A DNA stretch of 64,000 bases from Acinetobacter bouvetii (GTDB taxonomy: Bacteria; Pseudomonadota; Gammaproteobacteria; Pseudomonadales; Moraxellaceae): the NCBI RefSeq assembly GCF_902753875.1, contig NZ_CADDTS010000015.1:1-64000 (forward strand), written 5' to 3'. The position numbers were made by a program, and so were the translations under genes. The notes below the pieces were generated by a model. It made no database searches, was not told where the DNA came from, and saw nothing but the letters and a program-made list of their open reading frames with translations. How positions within the stretch are numbered: position 1 is the stretch's first letter; each line of letters starts with the position of its first letter. Shown here one piece after another: positions 57,024 through 64,000 of this stretch.

Positions 57024-58225
57024 TTGAAGCTATTCATAAAAGCTAAGTTATCAGGCCTAAGTATGTGTATGCTCATGCCTGTACAACTGTATGCCGCTGC
57101 ACTGGAAACCTCCAATCAGTCTATTGCTTCCTTTTTAGAACCTAATGATTACGCTGAAGTTTCAACTGCTATCATCAATGCACATATTGCCGGTAAAACC
57201 TATCGACCTGATGCCAATAATCCATCAGAATTTTCTGAAGTATCCACACCAAATTTTGTAAAGCGTTTTGCGCTCTCGAATGTGGCATTGAAATTACAGG
57301 TTCAACCTGAGTGGTCTTTGGGTCTCATTTACGATCAACCCTATACAACCGATATCAGTTATGCATTCAAACCTGTTCTTTCCAGTTCTGCGCAGTTAGT
57401 CAATGCAGTTAACTTCAAAACTGATTCAGACAACCTCACTGCACTGTTAGGCTATCAACCGAATTTATCCTGGAATTATTATGGTGGTGTAAGCTATCAA
57501 AACCTAGACACTCAACTACAAATTTCAGGGCAATCCATGGGATTGTTAATGGATTATAGTGCCAATGCTGAAAATGATTCAGCGATGGGTTGGCTCGCAG
57601 GTATCAGCTATCAAATCCCTGCATATGCACTCAAAACATCACTCACTTATCGGTCTAAAATTCGACATCATCCACTTTTACAAGAGCAGATTTTTTCTAC
57701 TCCAACCATACTAGCATTGAATTTAAGCGCGGCCCGGCACATTAATATTGAAACACCACAGTCCGTGAATTTCGATTTTCAGTCCGGTATTAATCCCAAC
57801 AACCTGATCTATACATCTTTACGCTGGGTGAATTGGGAAAAATTTAAAATTATTTCCCCACTTCTGAGTACAACTGAACCAGTCAGCCTGGTGGACTATA
57901 AAAAAATCAGCTCTCCGGCACACTGGGTATAGCCCATATATTCAATGATCAATGGACATCAACCATAGATATGGGTTGGGATAGCGGTATTGGTAATGCT
58001 GCCTCTACCTTAAGCCCGGCAGATGGCAGTTATAGCATTGGACTGGGCAGTTTTTATCATCTGAACAAGAATATATTTATTGCAGGTGGCATTAAGTACT
58101 TCAGGCTCAATAAAGCCAAGGTCAATCAGGATCAACAAGGTTCAGGCAATTTATTTGGTGTACTCTCTTCGGTGGGAAATAACGATGTTCTGGCTTATGG
58201 GATAAAATTAGGTTATCGCTTTTAA
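57024..58225 (+). pseudogene. FadL/OmpP1-type outer-membrane porin, broken by a frameshift in an A tract
   Basis: Two frames make one FadL-like protein. The first (57024-57932) starts at TTG with the signal peptide MKLFIKAKLSGLSMCMLMPVQLYA, and continues with FVKRFALSNVALKLQVQPEWSLGLIYDQP and WLAGISYQIP. It stops soon after YKKISS. The second frame carries IAHIFNDQWTSTIDMGWDSG and ends AYGIKLGYRF, a terminal Phe. They join at a run of seven A at 57900-57906; one more A restores a protein of about 400 residues, normal for the family. FadL proteins take up long-chain fatty acids or other hydrophobics. The break may be a real mutation, reversible slippage or a sequencing error. Confidence 0.85.
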
Positions 58226-58251
58226 TTCAAGCAACTTAATGTTCAAGCCAT

Positions 58252-58276
58252 AAAAAACGAGCCGAAGCTCGTTTCT
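58252..58276. terminator. Bidirectional terminator between the porin and carO
   Basis: AAACGAGC (58255-58262) and GCTCGTTT (58267-58274) flank a CGAA tetraloop, with A-run before and T residues after. It lies between converging genes. Confidence 0.9.
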
Positions 58277-58297
58277 TATTTTTTATGCAGCTTAAAC

Positions 58298-59029
58298 TTA
58301 CCAGTGATAGCTTACGCCCACTTTACCCACTGGCAACCATGCATATTTGTCATCATTGGCAATTTTTTGCTCTTCAGCACGTAGATCTGCATCAGCATTA
58401 CCACCTGCCGCATTCACAAAAGTACCATCTTTATCTAGGTTAACAGTAGGATTACCGGTATAGTAAGCACCAACTTCACCGAATACGCCCCAGTTTTTAT
58501 TGATTTTTGGTGCAAAACCTAAACCAACATAGGGTGCGATGTCATTTTTATATTCCATCTTACCGTTAACAGAACCATTATAAGAATAGTTCGTACCGTT
58601 GATTTTAATCGTACCATCAGTTGAACGCTTGGTTAGGTCATAATCATTGTCAATATAACCTACACCCGCTGCCATATATACGCCTTGTGCCCAGCGATTG
58701 GTACTTGCGCCCCATGGACGAAGTTCAGCGTTTAAATAAGTGTTGTTATTTTCCATATCCAGGTCATATTTAGTACCGTTGACTGATACATCATCATTCC
58801 AAGAGATATCACCGCCATTATAACCTAGCGCCAAGCCTACATAAGGGTTTGCAGTCCACAGTAATGCACCACCATAACCTGTTGTACCGACTTCAGCACG
58901 AACACCTGTTGGAATAAGTTGGTTACGGTCAAATGCATAGCCATCCTGTACAACTGCATCATCAGCCATTGCTGTTCCGCCAAGTGCAGTTAAAACAGTT
59001 GCTGCCAAAATTGTGCGTAAAGATTTCAT
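58298..59029 (-). CDS. carO: CarO-type outer-membrane channel
   Basis: An outer-membrane beta-barrel of 243 residues that resembles A. baumannii CarO, whose loss reduces carbapenem susceptibility and which has been linked to basic amino acid uptake. The signal peptide MKSLRTILAATVLTALGGTAMA is followed by NQLIPTGVRAEVGTTGYGGA, LRPWGASTNRWAQGVY and NDIAPYVGLGFAPKINKNWG, conserved CarO blocks. It ends GVSYHW with a terminal aromatic. The start at 59029 follows GGAG at a 7-nt spacing; 59032 is the next in-frame ATG, at 4 nt spacing. The loop near residues 130-160 differs from forms I know. Confidence 0.9.
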   Translation of the reverse strand: MKSLRTILAATVLTALGGTAMADDAVVQDGYAFDRNQLIPTGVRAEVGTTGYGGALLWTANPYVGLALGYNGGDISWNDDVSVNGTKYDLDMENNNTYLNAELRPWGASTNRWAQGVYMAAGVGYIDNDYDLTKRSTDGTIKINGTNYSYNGSVNGKMEYKNDIAPYVGLGFAPKINKNWGVFGEVGAYYTGNPTVNLDKDGTFVNAAGGNADADLRAEEQKIANDDKYAWLPVGKVGVSYHW

Positions 59030-59032
59030 CAT

Positions 59033-59445
59033 GGAACTCCTCAAAAAAAGATTTTTTTCATCATTAGTCATTAATGCTTTTTCATATTTAAAACTATAGA
59101 AGATTAACCGCTCAGGTTTTATTCAAAATTTGCTTACTTTTGTTAAATTTTGATACAAATACTCTTTAGCATTGATTAATAATAAATATTTTTTGATGAA
59201 GTCGCTTTATTATTTAGAAAATCTAGATTCTCAGCTTAAGCAAATATTGCCTTATTCACTGTATTGTTTACGTTGTGTTAACACAGGACTGCTTTACAAA
59301 GTACTCAAAAAAATCTTTAGATTCTATTTAACTTCCCCTTTCCCATATCTTTAATAATTAATTCCGATCTAAAGCTACTTTTTCATCTATTCTTGTCTCA
59401 ATTTAGTGTAAAATCTTGGAAAATTTTTTTTGGAAATGGAAGATC
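59033..59445. other. AT-rich divergent region between carO and dapD
   Basis: About 410 bp with no supported gene. A 60-codon frame at 59172-59354 lacks a ribosome site and coding character. It must carry both promoters. I could not fix a confident -35/-10 pair. Confidence 0.5.
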
Positions 59446-60267
59446 ATGTCTCAGCTTTCAACAATCATTGAACAGGCTTTTGAAGATCGTGCTAACTTCA
59501 CTGCGGCAGACTGCCCGGCTGAAGTTCGTAGCGCTGTAGAAGAAGCTATTGCTGGCCTAGATAACGGTACACTTCGTGTAGCTGAAAAAATCGATGGTGA
59601 ATGGGTCGTTCACCAATGGCTTAAAAAAGCTGTTTTGTTGTCTTTTAAATTAAATGACAACAAACCAATTGAGTCTTGTGACCTTCGTTTCTATGACAAA
59701 GTAGATACTAAATTTAAAGGCTGGACTGAAGCACAATTCAAAGCTTCTGGCGTGCGTGTAGTACCACCTGCTGTGGCACGTAAAGGTTCTTTCCAGGCAA
59801 AAAATGTCGTGTTGATGCCTTCTTATGTCAACATTGGTGCATACGTAGATGAAGGTACTATGGTTGATACATGGGCAACTGTCGGTTCATGTGCGCAAAT
59901 TGGTAAAAATGTACACTTGTCTGGCGGTGTAGGTATTGGTGGTGTACTTGAGCCACTCCAAGCCAACCCGACTATTATTGAAGATAACTGCTTTATTGGT
60001 GCACGTTCTGAAATCGTTGAAGGTGTAATCGTAGAAGAAGGTTCTGTGATTTCAATGGGTGTATTCATTGGTCAATCAACCAAGATCTTTGACCGTGAAA
60101 CTGGCGAAATCCACTACGGCCGTGTACCTGCAGGTTCTGTAGTTGTATCTGGTAGCCTTCCTTCTAAAGACGGTACTTGCAACCTGTATGCTGCAATCAT
60201 CGTGAAAAAAGTTGACGCGAAAACGCGTGCGAAAACCAGCTTGAACGATTTGTTACGCGAAGACTAA
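59446..60267 (+). CDS. dapD: Tetrahydrodipicolinate N-succinyltransferase
   Basis: Transfers succinyl to tetrahydrodipicolinate in lysine and diaminopimelate synthesis. A left-handed beta-helix protein of 273 residues with many hexapeptide repeats, as in [20 protein letters not shown] and [20 protein letters not shown]. The start ATG is at 59446 with GGAAG upstream; an in-frame ATG 10 codons earlier lacks a ribosome site. Monocistronic. Confidence 0.96.
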   Translation: MSQLSTIIEQAFEDRANFTAADCPAEVRSAVEEAIAGLDNGTLRVAEKIDGEWVVHQWLKKAVLLSFKLNDNKPIESCDLRFYDKVDTKFKGWTEAQFKASGVRVVPPAVARKGSFQAKNVVLMPSYVNIGAYVDEGTMVDTWATVGSCAQIGKNVHLSGGVGIGGVLEPLQANPTIIEDNCFIGARSEIVEGVIVEEGSVISMGVFIGQSTKIFDRETGEIHYGRVPAGSVVVSGSLPSKDGTCNLYAAIIVKKVDAKTRAKTSLNDLLRED

Positions 60268-60320
60268 GTCTTAATTTATACGGAACATTTATGTTCCTCG
60301 GAGCTTCAGTCGCTCCTCGT

Positions 60321-60355
60321 CTCTACGGTCAGTAATGATCGTAGGGATTTTTGTT
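60321..60355 (+). terminator. Terminator of dapD
   Basis: A stem of TCTCTACG with CGTAGGGA (one G-T pair), enclosing TCA/TGA, precedes five T residues. A smaller GGAGC/GCTCC hairpin lies just before it (60300-60316). Confidence 0.7.
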
Positions 60356-60394
60356 TTTATGCTCTGTCATTTTTTGGTGTGGTAATTTTTTGTT

Positions 60395-61105
60395 ATGAAT
60401 ACGCTTCGATCTTCCGCTATCCCTGTTTCTGATCCGTCTGCGGGTTTACGCATCACGGAGATTTTCTATTCATTGCAAGGTGAAGCCAATGCTGCAGGTT
60501 TGCCCACTGTCTTTATCCGTTTAACCGGTTGCCCACTGCGTTGTACTTATTGTGACACGACCTATTCCTTTGAAGGTGGTGAACGCAAATCATTAGAAGA
60601 TATTATTCAAACAACTCTCGATTTTAAAACCCCTTATATTTGTGTAACGGGTGGCGAGCCGCTTGCTCAGCCCAATGCCCTGCCTTTAATGACTCGTTTA
60701 GCCGACCTTGGCTGTGAAGTCTCACTTGAGACCAGTGGCGCTTTAGATGTATCTAAGGTTGATCCACGGGTTTCCAAAGTTTTAGATTTAAAAACCCCAA
60801 CTTCTGGAGAAGTTGCACGAAATTTGCTTAGCAATCTCGATCATTTGACTGCACACGATCAAATCAAATTTGTGATTTGTAACCGTGAAGACTATGAATG
60901 GTCAAAACAGCAGGTTGAACAATACAAACTTGCGGACAAAGTCAGCACCGTTTGGTTCTCACCTGCATTTGCGGTTGAAAAAGGTGCAGTCCGCTTACCT
61001 CAACTTGCCCGTGATTTAGCTCAATGGATTTTAGACGACCATCTCCCTGTGCGTTTTCAGCTGCAATTACATAAATTGCTCTGGAATGATGAAACTGGTC
61101 GTTAA
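60395..61105 (+). CDS. queE: 7-carboxy-7-deazaguanine synthase QueE
   Basis: A radical-SAM enzyme of 236 residues that makes the 7-deazaguanine ring for queuosine. The SAM cluster motif is C46-x3-C50-x2-C53 (CPLRCTYC). The N-terminal TEIFYSLQGEANAAGLPTVFIRLTG and TGGEPLAQP are the family pattern. Queuosine modifies tRNA wobble positions. QueE is followed by queC, 37 bp downstream, so the two are probably cotranscribed. Confidence 0.95.
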   Translation: MNTLRSSAIPVSDPSAGLRITEIFYSLQGEANAAGLPTVFIRLTGCPLRCTYCDTTYSFEGGERKSLEDIIQTTLDFKTPYICVTGGEPLAQPNALPLMTRLADLGCEVSLETSGALDVSKVDPRVSKVLDLKTPTSGEVARNLLSNLDHLTAHDQIKFVICNREDYEWSKQQVEQYKLADKVSTVWFSPAFAVEKGAVRLPQLARDLAQWILDDHLPVRFQLQLHKLLWNDETGR

Positions 61106-61142
61106 TCTATTTTATTTTTGAATATATATTGGAGATTTTCAT

Positions 61143-61814
61143 ATGCGCCCTCGTGCCATAGTTTTATTATCTGGCGGCTTAGACTCAACTACCTGTTTAG
61201 CCTGGGCGCAAGCACGTTATGAATGTATTGCTTTAAGTTTCATGTATGGTCAACGTTCTACCACTGAACTGGATGCCGCTAGAGCATTAACCAAGCAGGC
61301 TGGTGTAGAACATCGTGTGATTAATATTGATTTGGGCAATCTGGGCGGCTCTGCCCTGACCGATCACACGATTGATGTGCCTGAGCAGGAACAAGTGGGT
61401 ATTCCTGTAACTTATGTTCCAGCACGTAACACAATATTTCTATCTTACGCACTTGCCGCGGCCGAAGTTTTTGGTGCAGAAGCCATTGTGATTGGCATCA
61501 ATGCCGTTGATTATTCAGGCTATCCAGACTGTCGCCCTGAATTTATTGAAGCTTTTGCCAACATGGCTCGCCTGGCAACCAAAGTGGGTGTGGAAGGGAA
61601 ACCTCTTAAATTTGAAACACCTCTGTTACATTTATCCAAAGCAAATATCATTCGCTTAGGTATAGAACATGGCGTAGACTATAGTCAAACGGTGTCTTGC
61701 TACCAAGCAGACGACCAAGGACGTGCTTGTGGCAAATGTGATAGTTGCCGCTTACGTAAACAAGGTTTTACTGACGCGGGTATTGCAGATCCAACACGTT
61801 ATATACCGTCATAA
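61143..61814 (+). CDS. queC: 7-cyano-7-deazaguanine synthase QueC
   Basis: Converts 7-carboxy-7-deazaguanine to preQ0 using ATP and ammonia. The ATP motif [15 protein letters not shown] opens the protein, and the C-terminal zinc cysteines lie in [18 protein letters not shown]. The length of 223 residues fits. It is preceded by queE. Its stop codon is 13 bp before the next gene. Confidence 0.96.
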   Translation: MRPRAIVLLSGGLDSTTCLAWAQARYECIALSFMYGQRSTTELDAARALTKQAGVEHRVINIDLGNLGGSALTDHTIDVPEQEQVGIPVTYVPARNTIFLSYALAAAEVFGAEAIVIGINAVDYSGYPDCRPEFIEAFANMARLATKVGVEGKPLKFETPLLHLSKANIIRLGIEHGVDYSQTVSCYQADDQGRACGKCDSCRLRKQGFTDAGIADPTRYIPS

Positions 61815-61827
61815 CAGGGTACAGTAC

Positions 61828-62244
61828 ATGAAAAATTTGAAGTCAAACATTATTCTTTCTACATTAGTTTCTGCGGTAGCGTTGATGGCAACTGCTTCAC
61901 ATGCTGCTGAATCAAACAAGCTTCAAGAAGCGTATAAAAGCACTAATGTAAAATCTGCTTTAATTAATGTTTGTAAAGAAGAAACTGGTAAAGGTAAAAA
62001 ACTTACTTCTGCTGAAGTAAGCAAATACTGTACTTGTGCAGTTGAAGCTGATGGCCGTTTAACCAATGCTCAAAAATGGGAAATCCAAAGCACCATTAAC
62101 CAAAAGAAAAGCCCAGCAACTCTAGCTTTTGTTCAAAAGCAAAATAAAGATTTGCAAGCTTGTTTTGGCCCACAATTGACAGGCAAACTTAAAAGCTTGA
62201 CTGAAGAAGCAATGAAATCTGCTCAAGCTCAACAAAAGAAATAA
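61828..62244 (+). CDS. Small secreted protein of unknown function
   Basis: A 138-residue protein with signal peptide MKNLKSNIILSTLVSAVALMATASHA. The mature part has three cysteines (NVCKEETGK, YCTCAVEA) and a fourth later (LQACFGPQL), so two disulfides are possible. It is Lys- and Gln-rich, with the short helical segment AQKWEIQSTINQKKSPATLAF. It starts 13 bp after queC, but its role has no obvious link to queuosine. A longer frame extends upstream into queC, but the signal peptide fixes the start at 61828. I do not recognise a function. Confidence 0.8.
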   Translation: MKNLKSNIILSTLVSAVALMATASHAAESNKLQEAYKSTNVKSALINVCKEETGKGKKLTSAEVSKYCTCAVEADGRLTNAQKWEIQSTINQKKSPATLAFVQKQNKDLQACFGPQLTGKLKSLTEEAMKSAQAQQKK

Positions 62245-62260
62245 TCGCTTTATGTTGAAG

Positions 62261-62289
62261 AAAAGCCTGCACGTGTTGCAGGCTTTTTT
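62261..62289 (+). terminator. Terminator after the small secreted protein
   Basis: AAAGCCTGCA and TGCAGGCTTT form a perfect stem around CGTGT, then six or more T residues. Confidence 0.92.
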
Positions 62290-62404
62290 ATTTTCTGCAA
62301 GATGTATCCTGCAATAACTTCAGCATATTGCCGGTTAAATTCGCTATCATGTCAGTATAAATTCAAATTTAATATGACATCTGCAATTGAATAAGGATGA
62401 ACCC

Positions 62405-62860
62405 ATGTCTGCTATTACCCTGCCCAATCAAACCTTTCCAACAACAACCGGGGAAATTAATTTAACTGAGCTCAGCACAGACTGGCTGATTGTATATTTT
62501 TATCCCAAAGATTCAACGCCGGGCTGTACCACGCAAGCGGTGGGTTTCTCCTGCTTGAAAGATCAGTTTGATGCTTTAAATACCACTATTCTTGGGATTT
62601 CACGTGATTCGGTCAAAGCGCATCAGAACTTTACTGAAAAACAGAATCTGACCATTAACCTGATCAGTGACAAAGAAGAAGTGTTGTGTAAGATTTTTGA
62701 TGTTATTAAAGAAAAGAATATGTATGGCAAACAAGTCATGGGCATTGAACGCTCAACCTTCATTTTCCATAAGGGTGAATTGGTGAAGGAATATCGTAAA
62801 GTGAAAGCAGCAGGTCATGCAGAACAAGTACTGGAAGATTTAAAAGCTCTTCAGGCTTAA
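62405..62860 (+). CDS. bcp: Thioredoxin-dependent peroxiredoxin (Bcp/PrxQ type)
   Basis: A peroxiredoxin of about 151 residues that reduces peroxides. The peroxidatic Cys is C41 in STPGCTTQ. The usual resolving Cys of Bcp, five residues later, is Val here (AVGFSC), and the next Cys is C50, nine residues after C41. A further Cys lies in EEVLCKIFD. The start at ATG 62405 is set by AAGGAT about 8 nt upstream; a TTG six codons earlier is unlikely. Confidence 0.9.
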   Translation: MSAITLPNQTFPTTTGEINLTELSTDWLIVYFYPKDSTPGCTTQAVGFSCLKDQFDALNTTILGISRDSVKAHQNFTEKQNLTINLISDKEEVLCKIFDVIKEKNMYGKQVMGIERSTFIFHKGELVKEYRKVKAAGHAEQVLEDLKALQA

Positions 62861-62967
62861 GCGCCTAAAAAGCCTGAGTTAGATCAACTGCTGTCCTATA
62901 ATTTTGCTAAGGACTTTCAGCTTTAGAAGAAGCTTTTACTGCCGCAATTTTTTCAATAAAGTCGAAA

Positions 62968-63108
62968 GGCCTTTGTGTAGGCAAAGTCTTACTTTTGAAA
63001 GGCCAAAATGAGAACTCAAAATATATTTTGAGTTCTCAAGAAAACCTTTGTTACCCACACACAACTTCCTTGTTGTGGTGGGTAACGTGTGGCATCCATG
63101 CCACACTC
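62968..63108 (-). repeat. Dispersed structured intergenic repeat, copy B
   Basis: Minus-strand counterpart of copy A at 18815-18991. In reading order, P1 is GTGTGGCATGGATGCCACAC (63106-63087). P2 is GTTACCCAC (63086-63078) with GTGGGTAAC (63058-63050), plus an inner CACAAC/GTTGTG stem. P3 is a perfect 28-bp palindrome with arms GAGAACTCAAAATA and TATTTTGAGTTCTC (63037-63010). P4 is GGCCTTT (63004-62998) with AAAGGCC (62974-62968). Stems differ from copy A by matched changes in both arms. It lies between converging bcp and argO. A 60-codon frame overlapping it (62936-63118) is not a gene. Confidence 0.82.
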
Positions 63109-63154
63109 GTGTATCCAAAACTTACTTAAATCAATCTATCGGTCATTAATAGAA

Positions 63155-63757
63155 TCATGTCAGGAGTAATGCCAGCGCAATACCCCACATTATCAGTCCA
63201 ATGATTGCATCCAGAATTTGCCATGCACGGGAACTTTTAAATACCGGAAGCAAATATCTAGCCGCATAACCCAAACTAAAGAAAAACACTACAGATGCCA
63301 GCATCGCCCCCAAGGCAAAATAAATTTTAAACTCTGAAAAATGCACTGAAATCGAGCCTAGCAAGATGACCGTGTCCAGATACACATGTGGATTTAACCA
63401 GGTGAGTGCAAGACAAATCATCAAGGTTTTTTCAAGCGATGGGCCATCCTGATCATCCACAAGCAGACTCTGACCGGCTTGCCATGCCTGTTTGAAATGC
63501 ATGGCACCATAAATCAATAAGAACAAGGCACCTGCATATTTGGCAATCTGCACAATCAGGGGAAATTGCTGAATGGTATTGCCAAAGCCCATTACCCCCA
63601 AAGCAATTAAAATCGCATCCGACCCTGCACACAGCACACATATCCAAAAGACATATTGGCGTTTGAGTCCCTGCTTGAGTACAAAAGCATTTTGTGCCCC
63701 TATCGCGACAATTAAACTTAGGCCTATGGCAAAACCTTGCAAATATACATTAAACAT
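63155..63757 (-). CDS. argO: LysE/ArgO-family amino acid exporter
   Basis: A six-helix membrane protein of 200 residues in the LysE superfamily. The opening MFNVYLQGFAIGLSLIVAIGAQNAFVLKQGLKR is close to ArgO, the arginine exporter. The divergent neighbour is an ArgP-like LysR gene, the known regulator of argO. This arrangement supports arginine or lysine export rather than another LysE-type substrate. Confidence 0.9.
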   Translation of the reverse strand: MFNVYLQGFAIGLSLIVAIGAQNAFVLKQGLKRQYVFWICVLCAGSDAILIALGVMGFGNTIQQFPLIVQIAKYAGALFLLIYGAMHFKQAWQAGQSLLVDDQDGPSLEKTLMICLALTWLNPHVYLDTVILLGSISVHFSEFKIYFALGAMLASVVFFFSLGYAARYLLPVFKSSRAWQILDAIIGLIMWGIALALLLT

Positions 63758-63866
63758 CAGGTACTTCTTTCAACAATTATTCTGCAAGCGATTATCTATG
63801 TTTAAAGATAAAATTGAGTAATACTAAGAAAATATCAAGTTAACTAAAATTTATTAAGGCTGAACA

Positions 63867-64000
63867 TGCTCCTCAATTCAAAACAATGTGATGCTTTTTT
63901 TGCAGTGGCTGAGACGGGAAGTTTTGATGCAGCAGCCCAAGTTTTAAATATCACCGCCTCTGCCGTCACTTTACGTGTGCAAAGTTTGGAGAAATCCCTA
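63867..64000 (+). CDS. argP: LysR-family regulator, ArgP-like (truncated by the window edge)
   Basis: Only the first 44 codons are present. They form the start of a LysR winged helix-turn-helix: CDAFFAVAETGSFDAAAQVL, then ITASAVTLRVQSLEKSL. The pattern and the divergent argO gene fit ArgP (IciA), which activates argO in response to arginine and represses it with lysine. The symbol rests on context. The gene continues beyond 64000. Confidence 0.8.

Noticed and set aside
59172..59354. A 60-codon frame upstream of dapD
   Set aside because: No ribosome site or recognisable protein character; the region is AT-rich and lies in a divergent promoter area.
60268..60394. A preQ1 riboswitch before queE
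   Set aside because: The leader contains the dapD terminator hairpins but no sequence that resembles a preQ1 aptamer, and the queE start follows directly.
62936..63118. A 60-codon open frame on the minus strand
   Set aside because: It lies almost wholly inside the structured repeat copy B, has no ribosome site, and its codons follow the palindromes rather than a coding pattern. Similar frames are likely to be called wrongly in other repeat copies.

Overview
The window is a chromosomal segment of an Acinetobacter species, probably not A. baumannii itself. The basis is recognition of genus-typical genes and gene order: a CarO-type outer-membrane channel, the dat-ddc 1,3-diaminopropane pair, pst genes with long periplasmic insertions, a long-form gap, the degP/mucD-lepA-lepB-rnc-era-recO-pdxJ order, and small proteins I know only from Acinetobacter. 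The DNA is AT-rich, with poly-T hairpin terminators at most convergent junctions. I saw no rRNA, tRNA, CRISPR array, IS element or integrated prophage.

Layout. 1-5.1 kb: pstSCAB phosphate operon (minus) behind a three-repeat Pho box. 5.4-8.0 kb: an orphan Rieske oxygenase convergent with an aromatic-acid MFS carrier. 8.1-11.0 kb: dat-ddc. 11.5-14.6 kb: a SIMPL protein and a TonB-dependent receptor with a Fur-like box and a frameshift. 14.7-17.1 kb: obgE-proB. 17.3-18.7 kb: an HxlR regulator divergent from a qorB-like quinone reductase. 19.2-24.8 kb: gap, rarD-type carrier, lipocalin and uvrB. 24.9-32.7 kb: an accessory-looking stretch with an A1S_2505-type phage-like protein, a PAS-PAS-GGDEF cyclase, an OmpW-like barrel, an MFS carrier overlapped by a tiny membrane protein, chrA and a 21-Cys copper-storage-type protein. 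32.8-35.4 kb: sthA divergent from lipA. 35.6-44.8 kb: a minus-strand housekeeping block (miaE, pdxJ, recO, lipoprotein, era, rnc, DUF4845, lepB, lepA, thioesterase, degP). 45-50 kb: nadB, then thioesterase, tmk, mltG and pabC. 50-56.8 kb: a sulfate-uptake locus with tandem duplicated sulfate-binding proteins, a small hydrolase, cysTWA and cysB. 57-59 kb: a frameshifted FadL-type porin and carO. 59.4-64 kb: dapD, queE-queC, a small periplasmic protein, bcp, and argO divergent from a truncated argP-like gene.

The most unusual signal is a pair of dispersed, structured intergenic elements (about 18815-18991 plus, and 62968-63108 minus). Both lie between convergent genes, and they share the same order of four inverted repeats. 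The paired arms differ between copies by compensatory base changes in at least three stems. This looks like a dispersed structured repeat or RNA family that no ordinary gene feature explains. Other points of interest are two outer-membrane protein genes each broken by one small indel (one in an A tract), a duplicated 38-bp upstream motif in front of the two sulfate-binding genes, and an unlisted 44-residue membrane protein overlapping an MFS gene.
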